11,611 nt of DNA from assembly GCA_002690445.1 (NCBI GenBank), contig NZER01000142.1, forward strand, positions 1 through 11,611. Direction: 5' to 3'. This document shows, one piece after another, positions 1-4,855 of this stretch. The notes beneath the pieces are model-generated. The model was not told where the DNA came from. It saw only the letters and a list, made by a program, of their open reading frames with translations, and did not search any database. Within the stretch, counting starts at the first letter, position 1. Each line of letters begins with the position of its first letter. The position numbers were made by a program, and so were the translations under genes. This stretch comes from Candidatus Pacearchaeota archaeon. Lineage in GTDB: Archaea > Nanoarchaeota > Nanoarchaeia > Pacearchaeales > GW2011-AR1.

Positions 1-1
1 C

Positions 2-148
2 GAAACCGAGCCGCCCGCCCGCCTCGTCGCTGATTTTTGGTGCGGCAAGGCCAGGAAATTTCGGATGCACAGGGGCAAGAGGATATTTTACTGCAAATCA
101 CTCAAGGAAATGTTGGAGCGAATCCTCAAACGAAGGGAGAAGAAATGA
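2..148 (+). CDS. C-terminal end of an unknown small basic protein (5' truncated)
   Basis: An open frame enters from the left edge and runs 48 codons to a TGA at 146-148. The visible tail reads ETEPPARLVADFWCGK, and later YCKSLKEMLERILKRREKK. It is strongly basic, with a predicted C-terminal helix and two cysteines. The stop overlaps the ATG of the next gene in an ATGA arrangement, a typical phage translational-coupling junction and the main reason to believe the frame is real. No family is recognised. The start lies outside the window, so length and function cannot be judged. Confidence 0.55.
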   Translation, partial: ETEPPARLVADFWCGKARKFRMHRGKRIFYCKSLKEMLERILKRREKK

Positions 149-1335
149 ACCAAGAACAAGGATTGCAGAAACAAGACCAGCCCGGCGGCGCCCTCGTGCA
201 GATTGAGGCGGGCCGGGTGATAGAAGAAGTGAAGGCGCAAATCTTCCTTGCGAAGCAATTCCCGAGGGAGGAGGTAGGACTAAAGGCCAAGATCGTGAAG
301 GCTTGCGAGGATATGGACCTTCGAGATCAAACCACAATCGCCTTCTACGAATACGCGAGGGGGAATACGAAGATTCAAGGCTTGGCAATCCGTGTGGTTG
401 AGGAGGCCGCGCTGAATTGGGGGAACATGAGCTACGGTTTCAACGTCCTTGACCGGATCTGGATTGACGGGCAGGGAGTCTCCAAGGTCCAGGCTTACGC
501 TTGGGATATGGAGAGCAACGTCCGGCGGCAAATCACCTTCGATGTGCGCCACTGGCGGGAGAGAAGCGGCGGGAAAGGTTACGAGATTACCGAGGCCCGG
601 GATATCTACGAACTGGAGGCCAACCAAGCCCAAAGGCGGGTCCGGGCTTGCATCCTCGCGGTCCTCCCGGAGCATATCAAGAAGGCGATGAAAGACGCCC
701 TGAAAGAGAACATCAAGAAAGGTGGGGGAGAGCCCCTCCGGGATCGGATCGTCAAGATGGTCAACGCCTTCGCTGAAACGTGCAGCGTAACGCAGGAATC
801 CATTGAGGCCCGGTTGAAGCACAAGATTGACTCCATAAACGAGGAGGAGTTACTTGAACTGCGGGGCATCTACGGCGCAATCAGGAGCGGGGAGGAGAAG
901 CGGGAAACCTTCTTCAATACGGCGGTGCCTCCCGCGCCCAACACCGACGCGAAGGACAAGGAAACCGAAGATCAAGAGAAGCGCAACGCAGAGATTGACG
1001 CGGAGATTGCCGCCGAGCTAGGCGAAGCCTCACCCGCCCCCCCGTCCGAGGGGAGCAAAGAGCCGCAACCCGCCCCCGCCGGGGAACCTGAAACCCCCCA
1101 ACAGCCTGAGATCCCACTATCAGGCGGCGGGGGCGGTCCTCCTCCTGAAAAGGTAGGGCCGATAAGCGCCGAGCAGATGGACAAGATTGACGATCTCTGT
1201 ACCCAAGTTGACCTTGAGAAGCAGAGCCTTGAGGAAATGTTCGCAAAGTACGGGAAGCCGATTCAGAACCTCACGGAATCCGAAGCCGCAGACCTAATCC
1301 AACGCCTAAAAAACAGGATCGACGTGGGGGAGTAA
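145..1335 (+). CDS. Probable phage single-strand annealing / RecT-like recombination protein
   Basis: This 396-residue protein resembles, from memory of the family, phage proteins found beside recombination genes and thought to act in DNA annealing. The conserved core is at about residues 14-250. It includes IRVVEEAALNWGN (82-94), AYAWDMESN (117-125) and the block ARDIYELEANQAQRRVRACI (151-170), followed by LPEHI. Residues 258-338 form a Pro/Gly/Glu-rich linker with a run of glycines. Residues 340-390 (ISAEQMDKIDDL to LTESEAADLIQRL) look like the small helical domain seen at the C-terminus of several phage recombination proteins. The frame stays open upstream to a TTG at 37, but the ATG at 145 is chosen because AGGGAG lies five bases before it and it overlaps the upstream stop as ATGA. 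RusA further along the same strand supports a recombination role. The biochemical activity is inferred and not proven by any catalytic motif. Confidence 0.65.
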   Translation: MNQEQGLQKQDQPGGALVQIEAGRVIEEVKAQIFLAKQFPREEVGLKAKIVKACEDMDLRDQTTIAFYEYARGNTKIQGLAIRVVEEAALNWGNMSYGFNVLDRIWIDGQGVSKVQAYAWDMESNVRRQITFDVRHWRERSGGKGYEITEARDIYELEANQAQRRVRACILAVLPEHIKKAMKDALKENIKKGGGEPLRDRIVKMVNAFAETCSVTQESIEARLKHKIDSINEEELLELRGIYGAIRSGEEKRETFFNTAVPPAPNTDAKDKETEDQEKRNAEIDAEIAAELGEASPAPPSEGSKEPQPAPAGEPETPQQPEIPLSGGGGGPPPEKVGPISAEQMDKIDDLCTQVDLEKQSLEEMFAKYGKPIQNLTESEAADLIQRLKNRIDVGE

Positions 1336-1339
1336 GGCA

Positions 1340-1798
1340 TTGAACAAGCCGCTTAGGCAACGTAACAAGGTACTCAATTTCAGGGCGAAGCAAACCGAGG
1401 AAGAAAAAGAAATATGGGCCGAAACCACCCGGGCGCTCAAAGCCTTTGGCCGCTTGTGGTCGGACGCGCACAGGGTAGGCATCGTCAAGAATCCAAAGTA
1501 CGGCTTCCAGGTTTGGGAGCGCAAAGCGATGAAAGAGCAAGTTGAAAATATGGGGCTGATAGCCGTCTTGGCCCTTATATACCTGTTCTTCCGGCCATCC
1601 GATGCGGCCCCCGGAAAATACGAGATATGTCCTTGGGCCGACAAGCGATCTGTGCGTGTGTTCACTCGGAACGACGGCATCAGCGAAATGCTTGCCCACG
1701 ATTTCATCAAGGGGAACCGTGCGAAGGGAATCCCCGCCGCCGATGAGAACGGCGTCCGCCGCTTATTCGTAGCAGAGCTTGAGGGATGGGAGGGTTAG
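1340..1798 (+). CDS. Unknown phage protein with a short hydrophobic segment
   Basis: This 152-residue protein belongs to no family I recognise. The N-terminal 70 residues are basic and helix-prone (RQRNKVLNFRAKQTEEEKE). Residues 71-84 (MGLIAVLALIYLFF) form one short strongly hydrophobic stretch, which could be a membrane segment or a buried helix. The C-terminal part ends with acidic residues. Translation would begin at TTG (1340), four bases after the previous stop, with GGGGGAG at 1326-1332 serving as ribosome site. No better ATG exists near the beginning, so the TTG start is a reasoned choice. It sits in the early operon between the annealing protein and two Cys-containing unknowns. The reading frame looks genuine because spacing to both neighbours is tight. 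Confidence 0.65.
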   Translation: MNKPLRQRNKVLNFRAKQTEEEKEIWAETTRALKAFGRLWSDAHRVGIVKNPKYGFQVWERKAMKEQVENMGLIAVLALIYLFFRPSDAAPGKYEICPWADKRSVRVFTRNDGISEMLAHDFIKGNRAKGIPAADENGVRRLFVAELEGWEG

Positions 1799-1804
1799 GA
1801 AAAT

Positions 1805-2206
1805 ATGCCTGAAAGATATCCGATCACATGGGTCAAAATCAGGATTGATGGCATAGATGTGTGGGCTGGCTTTTGTGGGAAAACAAAACATCTATGGCAC
1901 CTAAGCAACGATCTTCTTACCCCGCTCATCGTAGGCGACTTTTACATAGAGGCTTCCGGCAAGTGCGAAGAAGGGAAGCGGTGCCTCTACTTCACTTGTC
2001 CCCTTAATACCACTTCCTCGGAAAATTATTACGTTGATAGTGGACTTGCAAGGCCAAAGGAGAAAAACCTTGTGCCCGTCAATGCCGGGATGGGGGAGAT
2101 AGTGTTCGACGAAGAACGGTACGGAGAATTGAGGCCGGGAATCATTCAGACAAAAGATGAGGGTCCCGTGGAAATATACAAGTTAAAGGGCGTGAGGGAT
2201 GATTGA
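1805..2206 (+). CDS. Unknown phage protein, Cys/His-containing
   Basis: This 133-residue protein has no recognised family. It starts with ATG after a GGGAGGGTTAGG purine-rich site. Cysteines lie at residues 24, 54, 60 and 65 and histidines at 29 and 32, so a metal site is possible but the spacing matches no named zinc-finger class. The sequence is rich in beta-prone stretches such as ITWVKIRIDGIDVWAGF and LVPVNAGMGEIVF, suggesting a small beta-rich fold. By eye the DNA is more AT-rich than its neighbours. Its end overlaps the next gene by eight bases in another frame, implying coupled translation. Confidence 0.65.
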   Translation: MPERYPITWVKIRIDGIDVWAGFCGKTKHLWHLSNDLLTPLIVGDFYIEASGKCEEGKRCLYFTCPLNTTSSENYYVDSGLARPKEKNLVPVNAGMGEIVFDEERYGELRPGIIQTKDEGPVEIYKLKGVRDD

Positions 2207-2708
2207 TTTCACAAAGTGGGTCCGGGGCGATCTATTCGCCAAGCCCCCCGCATACGGGGAGGGGCATATCCGCCTCATAGGTGATGAGAAGAATGGTTTC
2301 TTTTGGGTCATGCTCCAAGATTTCTACGTCTGCCCGAAGTGCAAGATGCGGTATCTGCTGAATGAATTCCCGAATCTGAAAGAAGGCTACCGCTGCCAGC
2401 AATTCTATTTCAAACAGGAACGGACTCGGATGGTGGGCCGTAAGAATGAGCTTGCCGAGGGAACCGATGTGCCGGACAAGGTTCAATGTTATGGGCGGAT
2501 CGTGATGAACGGATCGCCCGTGGAACTAGGCCAGCTTGGATTTCACCGGGATTATATGCGCGGCCTGAATTGGGCGAAGGATGGGAAAAACGAGAAGCGG
2601 CCCCTTGGGCGGGCCGCATGGGAGAAGTGGTTCACACAGAAGGGCGCAGCCGAGCGCGGGAAACTCCTTGACGCGAAGTGGGCGCCCCCGGAGGAAGAAG
2701 AATTTTAA
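2199..2708 (+). CDS. Unknown phage protein with possible zinc ribbon
   Basis: This 169-residue protein is of unknown function. The region YVCPKC (cysteines 45 and 48) followed by YRC (66) resembles half of a zinc-ribbon knuckle, and a fourth cysteine lies at 97. The spacing C-x2-C-x17-C-x30-C is irregular, so metal binding is only a possibility. The C-terminal third is rich in Lys, Trp and Gly (LGRAAWEKWFTQKGAAERGK) and ends in an acidic tail, EEEEF. It starts at an ATG within the end of the preceding gene (eight-base overlap), with GAGGG just upstream. It is the last gene before a 175-base gap, so it may end the first early transcription unit. Confidence 0.65.
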   Translation: MIDFTKWVRGDLFAKPPAYGEGHIRLIGDEKNGFFWVMLQDFYVCPKCKMRYLLNEFPNLKEGYRCQQFYFKQERTRMVGRKNELAEGTDVPDKVQCYGRIVMNGSPVELGQLGFHRDYMRGLNWAKDGKNEKRPLGRAAWEKWFTQKGAAERGKLLDAKWAPPEEEEF

Positions 2709-2746
2709 TTTTAGCACCGCAATCGCGCTCGGTGTGCGTGAGCGGG

Positions 2747-2793
2747 GTTCCCATTAGGCGGGGCGACCTTAAATCTTGGGTGGAATAGGGAAC
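2747..2793. repeat. Imperfect inverted repeat upstream of the ribbon-helix-helix gene
   Basis: GTTCCC at 2747-2752 pairs with GGGAAC at 2788-2793. The pairing extends by ATT (2753-2755) with AAT (2784-2786) across a single bulged A. This gives nine base pairs around a 28-base spacer. It lies in the 175-base gap ahead of a small DNA-binding protein gene, so an operator role is conceivable. The sequence shows only the symmetry; binding is inference. No convincing -35/-10 pair could be identified in this gap. Confidence 0.35.
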
Positions 2794-2806
2794 TCTGCTG
2801 GGAATC

Positions 2807-2836
2807 GCGGGGGGGGTCTTGTCGTGCCCCCCCCGC
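2807..2836 (+). repeat. Perfect G8/C8 hairpin in intergenic region
   Basis: GCGGGGGGGG (2807-2816) and CCCCCCCCGC (2827-2836) form a perfect 10-bp stem with a ten-base loop. It lies 47 bases upstream of the ATG of the ribbon-helix-helix gene. No U-tract directly follows: a short run of five T occurs about 14 bases later, after a small AAGG-AAA-CCTT hairpin. It is therefore not a canonical intrinsic terminator. It could attenuate, protect or punctuate the early transcript. The eight-base G and C runs are also places where sequencing length errors are likely. Confidence 0.55.
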
Positions 2837-2883
2837 TGCCAAGGAAACCTTTTTCATGTGTCTTGCTCGGAGGAGTGAAAATT

Positions 2884-3228
2884 ATGGGAAAATTACCTGG
2901 CAGACCAAAAGGCGAAGTCAAACCACGCGAATCGCAAATGAATATCCGTCTGAGGGAAGAGGAAAGGGCCGAAATCAACCGAGCTGCGGGGGCGGAAAAT
3001 ACCCCTCCGTCAACTTACGCCCGGGAAGTGGTCCTTAGTCGAGTACGCCAAGACAAGGCGCACCGCCGCCACCTTCCTCATGATGAAAAAGACTGTGAAA
3101 TTCTCGCCTATCGAAGATCCCGCCTGACTCGTCTGGAGAGGCACATCGAACAGATCAAGGCCCACCTAGACGCCAAAATAGAGGGATTTTCTCCTCCAAG
3201 GAAATATGAGGAGAAGCATGGCGTTTAG
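2884..3228 (+). CDS. Small ribbon-helix-helix-like DNA-binding protein
   Basis: This 114-residue protein opens with GKLPGRPKGE and then a segment of ribbon-helix-helix shape. That segment is a short strand (QMNIRL, about residues 19-24), a first helix (EEERAEINRAAG) and a second helix beginning at TPPSTYAREVVL. This layout is shared by Arc/MetJ-type repressors and by MobC/NikA-type plasmid accessory proteins, which are similar in length. In a phage early operon a transcriptional regulator is the simpler reading. The C-terminal half is basic and probably helical or coiled (RLTRLERHIEQIKAHLDAK). The ATG at 2884 is chosen because GGAGGAG lies eight bases upstream; an open TTG at 2776 lacks such support and would read through the hairpin. 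The gene contains the first copy of a 24-bp direct repeat, encoding AYRRSRLT. Confidence 0.6.
   Translation: MGKLPGRPKGEVKPRESQMNIRLREEERAEINRAAGAENTPPSTYAREVVLSRVRQDKAHRRHLPHDEKDCEILAYRRSRLTRLERHIEQIKAHLDAKIEGFSPPRKYEEKHGV
3105..3128 (+). repeat. 24-bp direct repeat, copy 1
   Basis: This is one of two identical 24-base segments in the window (partner at 4124-4147), beginning CGCCTATCGAAG and ending CCCGCCTGAC. Here it lies inside the ribbon-helix-helix gene and is read as AYRRSRLT. The flanking bases differ on both sides, so the match is sharply bounded. A chance 24-base match in a window this size is extremely unlikely. Confidence 0.9.
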
Positions 3229-3252
3229 CCCGGCTATGGGAGAAATAATCAC

Positions 3253-3621
3253 ATGAACCATAACGTGATTGAATGGACGATGGCGGATGTGGATAGGGCG
3301 AACCTTGCATTCCGTTCTGACGGTGGATCTATACGGACAACTTCCTATCAGGGGTTGGTTCTAGTCCTTACACATCTAAATCCCCCCAGTTTTGGCTGTC
3401 GTTGGTTGGGCGAGATTTTCAGGCCCTTGGACGACAAGCGTCTCGTTGCGCTCAAGTTCCCCCGCCTTAGACAAGCTAAAGAATATCTTGCTCGAAGAGC
3501 TACTGAACTCACGGAGGAAGTGGCCGCCCTTGATAACGTGAACAGGGTCATATCCACCGATCTGAGGCTTTCGTCGAATCGACAAAAGGCGCTACGGGAG
3601 GCTCGTGGCTTTCCGTATTGA
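3253..3621 (+). CDS. Unknown small phage protein
   Basis: This 122-residue protein belongs to no family I can name. The N-terminal half looks beta-rich (SYQGLVLVLTHL, FGCRWLGEIF). The second half is helical and charged (RLRQAKEYLARRATELTEEVAAL), possibly a coiled coil. The ATG follows GGGAG by about ten bases, a slightly long spacing. It sits between the ribbon-helix-helix gene and rusA and lies wholly inside the segment bounded by the two 24-bp direct repeats. No signal peptide or membrane segment is visible. Confidence 0.6.
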   Translation: MNHNVIEWTMADVDRANLAFRSDGGSIRTTSYQGLVLVLTHLNPPSFGCRWLGEIFRPLDDKRLVALKFPRLRQAKEYLARRATELTEEVAALDNVNRVISTDLRLSSNRQKALREARGFPY

Positions 3622-3633
3622 ATCGCGCCTTGG

Positions 3634-3675
3634 GGGGGGTAGCTCAGACCGCGGACCCTGTCCGGGCTACCCCCC
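3634..3675 (+). repeat. Long GC hairpin just upstream of rusA
   Basis: GGGGGGTAGC (3634-3643) pairs perfectly with GCTACCCCCC (3666-3675). Inside it, CGGAC (3652-3656) pairs with GTCCG (3660-3664) around a CCT loop, giving a two-tier stem. The hairpin starts about a dozen bases after the stop of the preceding gene and ends 21 bases before the rusA ATG. No T-run follows, so it is not a classical terminator. It may be a transcript-processing, stability or translational-control element. The 5' side looks superficially like the start of a tRNA, but the rest of a tRNA is missing. Confidence 0.6.
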
Positions 3676-3696
3676 TTGCTCGACGCCCTGCGGGGG

Positions 3697-4146
3697 ATGG
3701 GGGGTACGGTGACGGCTAGAATCTCTTTCATCATTCCCGGCCCCGCGAAGGGGAAGGGGCGCCCCCAATTCGTCCGAGCCACGGGGATAGCCTTCACGCC
3801 CAAGGCAACGCGCATCCAAGAGGCTTTCGTTAAGAGCTTGGCTGCGAAGGCCATGAACGGGAAGTCCGCCTTTGAGGGCCCGGTATCTCTCCGGGTAGAG
3901 GTTTGGGTCGGCGTGGCGAAGTCCTGGACGAAGAAAAAAAAGGAAGCGGCCTTGACCGGGAAGGCGAAGCCCACGGGGAGGCCGGACCTAGACAATCTTA
4001 TAAAGCTGCTGGCCGATGCCATGAATGGGGTGGTGTTCAAGGACGACTCGCAGATCGTTCATTTGGAAGCTAGGAAGGACTACTGCGACGAGGCGAAAAC
4101 CTTTGTATACATTGAAGAATGCCCGCCTATCGAAGATCCCGCCTGA
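3697..4146 (+). CDS. rusA: RusA-family Holliday junction resolvase
   Basis: RusA enzymes are small dimeric, metal-dependent nucleases that cut four-way DNA junctions arising in recombination and replication. This 149-residue protein carries the family signature. It has an N-terminal strand leading to IPGPAKGKGRP (13-23), a basic linker KSWTKKKKEA, then GRPDLDNLIK (94-103) and FKDDSQIV (114-121). By alignment with E. coli RusA (D70, D72, K76, D91) the matching residues are D97, D99, K103 and D117, all present. The length is in the usual range. ATG 3697 is used; GTG 3709, with GGGGGG four bases upstream, is an equally good start, and a TTG at 3676 is less likely because it abuts the hairpin. 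The last codons and stop fall inside the second 24-bp repeat. The next gene begins 12 bases after the stop. Together with the probable annealing protein upstream it makes a recombination set. Confidence 0.9.
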   Translation: MGGTVTARISFIIPGPAKGKGRPQFVRATGIAFTPKATRIQEAFVKSLAAKAMNGKSAFEGPVSLRVEVWVGVAKSWTKKKKEAALTGKAKPTGRPDLDNLIKLLADAMNGVVFKDDSQIVHLEARKDYCDEAKTFVYIEECPPIEDPA

Positions 4147-4147
4147 C
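4124..4147 (+). repeat. 24-bp direct repeat, copy 2
   Basis: Identical to 3105-3128. Here it covers the last codons of rusA (read PPIEDPA, then TGA) and so is used in a different reading frame from the first copy. The frame equivalent to the first copy is also open here (AYRRSRLT again) for a short distance. The spacing between copies, start to start, is 1019 bases, not a multiple of three. Confidence 0.9.
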
Positions 4148-4158
4148 CGGAGGCTCCC

Positions 4159-4335
4159 GTGCCCAAGAGAACGTCCAGCACAGAGCCGCTAGTGGTTCGT
4201 GAAGCCCGGTTCTGTGCCTTCTGTACCCGTGAACTGGAGGGCCGCCAAAGGAAATTCTGTTCCCCGGAGTGCAAGAAGGAATGGGAGTCCGAGTGCTGGC
4301 GGCGGGGTGTCGAGGCCATGAAGGAGAGGCGATGA
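4159..4335 (+). CDS. Small Cys4 zinc-finger protein
   Basis: This 58-residue protein begins at GTG, with a full GGAGG five bases upstream, 12 bases after the rusA stop. The centre reads RFCAFCTREL and then KFCSPECKKEW. Cysteines 19, 22, 34 and 38 form a CxxC-x11-CxxxC pattern, as in small treble-clef or FCS-like zinc fingers common in phages and bacteria. The flanks are basic and the C-terminus is helical (VEAMKERR). Such proteins often bind nucleic acid or protein partners; the specific role here is unknown. Its stop overlaps the next tiny frame in an ATGA junction. The conserved cysteine pattern together with the strong ribosome site makes the gene credible despite its size. Confidence 0.75.
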   Translation: MPKRTSSTEPLVVREARFCAFCTRELEGRQRKFCSPECKKEWESECWRRGVEAMKERR

Positions 4336-4379
4336 AGTGGCCGGAATTTGAAGTGGACGGCGAGAAGGAGGAGAAGTGA
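4332..4379 (+). CDS. Possible 15-residue acidic micro-protein
   Basis: The frame MKWPEFEVDGEKEEK starts at an ATG overlapping the zinc-finger stop, with AGGAGAGG just upstream, and ends in a TGA overlapping a following GTG. The ribosome site and the start/stop overlaps on both sides argue that ribosomes could translate it as a coupling step. It is too short to classify, and it may serve only to pass ribosomes onward. Confidence 0.25.
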   Translation: MKWPEFEVDGEKEEK

Positions 4380-4501
4380 CGCAGAAAGCGTTGTGGGCAA
4401 GGGGCAATAAGATGTTTTGGGTTCACATTCATTCAACCGAGCGCCGCGCTTGGCTCCAGACTAGCCCTTCGCGGTGGTCCGCATGGACGAATACGATGTG
4501 A
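4376..4501 (+). CDS. Possible 41-residue tryptophan-rich small protein
   Basis: A GTG-initiated frame follows GGAGGAG (4367-4373; the core is four bases from the start) and overlaps the preceding stop as GTGA. The product is basic with five tryptophans (MTQKALWARGNKMFWVHIHS, then RRAWLQTSPSRWSAW). No family is recognised. An alternative internal ATG lies at 4412. It is the last sizeable rightward frame before the convergent late genes. An 11-codon frame from ATG 4483 to TAG 4518 overlaps its end but is too short to call. Confidence 0.35.
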   Translation: MTQKALWARGNKMFWVHIHSTERRAWLQTSPSRWSAWTNTM

Positions 4502-4520
4502 AAGGGTGGGAATTGTAGGA

Positions 4521-4724
4521 TTACTTCCAGCCGCAGAGAACTTCCCCCGCCGCGTTGTGATCATCGCCCCATAGCTTCGTAGCTTCCGTGTCGCTGGCCC
4601 GAATCTCAAAGGGCCGGGCGATGAGGCAGAAGCTACTTACGGGCTTTGAACTTCTTCCGCAGCCGAGCCCGCCAAGAAGGATCACGAAGGCGATTGCGAG
4701 CGTCCTTAACCTTCTGTAATTCAT
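4521..4724 (-). CDS. Small lipoprotein-like outer spanin candidate (Rz1-like)
   Basis: This 67-residue protein opens with MNYRRLRTLAIAFVILLGG and then LGC. This is a basic start and hydrophobic core leading to a cysteine at residue 22, a lipoprotein signal shape. The lipobox is imperfect because position -3 is Gly instead of Leu. The mature part (FCLIARPFEIRASDTEATKL, then an ending VLCGWK) resembles, from memory, short phage lysis-region proteins with a final CGW motif. Spanins of this type link to the outer membrane and disrupt it in the last lysis step. The ATG at 4724 lies within the preceding gene in another frame, with a 92-base overlap that mirrors Rz/Rz1 nesting. A longer open frame reaches upstream to 4844, but its N-terminus lacks a signal and is the shadow of the overlapping gene. 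Confidence 0.6.
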   Translation of the reverse strand: MNYRRLRTLAIAFVILLGGLGCGRSSKPVSSFCLIARPFEIRASDTEATKLWGDDHNAAGEVLCGWK

Positions 4725-4854
4725 CGAGAGATTTCCCCATGCCAGCGGCAACGGCGCGGGCCTCCCCCGCTTCGAGGAGCTTGCTTTGCTCCGCGAGTTT
4801 TGCGAGGGAGGCCGTGACTTTAAGAGCCCCCGTGAGAAGCGCAATCCAAGCCAT
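4633..4854 (-). CDS. Small lysis-region protein overlapping the lipoprotein gene
   Basis: This 73-residue protein begins MAWIALLTGALKVTASLAKL, a short hydrophobic or amphipathic N-terminus. It continues with a helical charged body (LLEAGEARAVAAGMGKSLDE) and a strongly basic end (RARLRKKFKARK). Comparable small proteins with an AGEARA-like segment occur in phage lysis cassettes, as I recall them. Its position immediately before and overlapping a lipoprotein-like gene suggests an inner-membrane spanin partner or accessory lysis protein. The hydrophobic stretch is weak for a true membrane anchor, so the 99-residue protein at 5791-6090 is a rival inner spanin. The start has AGGGA close upstream and follows the preceding stop by one base. 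Confidence 0.65.
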   Translation of the reverse strand: MAWIALLTGALKVTASLAKLAEQSKLLEAGEARAVAAGMGKSLDELQKVKDARNRLRDPSWRARLRKKFKARK

Positions 4855-4855
4855 A

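Noticed and set aside
37..144. TTG-initiated 36-residue extension of the annealing-type protein
   Set aside because: It has no ribosome site and overlaps the coding end of the preceding gene. ATG 145 has AGGGAG and an ATGA junction.
2807..2855. Intrinsic terminator after the 169-residue gene
   Set aside because: The G8/C8 hairpin is not followed directly by a T-run; the five T come about 14 bases later, after unrelated sequence. Left as a hairpin of unknown role.
3632..3675. tRNA-like start (G-run followed by TAGCTCAG)
   Set aside because: The segment closes as a perfect hairpin within 42 bases. No anticodon arm, T arm or GGTTCGA-type box is present, so it is not a tRNA gene; a tRNA remnant cannot be shown.
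3348..4040. Long leftward frame (about 230 codons) opposite the 122-residue gene and rusA
   Set aside because: It runs antisense to rusA, whose catalytic motifs are intact. Its product is low-complexity Ser/Arg/Pro-rich and it has no ribosome site.
4119..4202. 27-codon frame MPAYRRSRLTGGSRAQENV across the end of rusA
   Set aside because: It mirrors the reading of the first 24-bp repeat but has no good ribosome site. It also overlaps both rusA and the much better supported zinc-finger gene.
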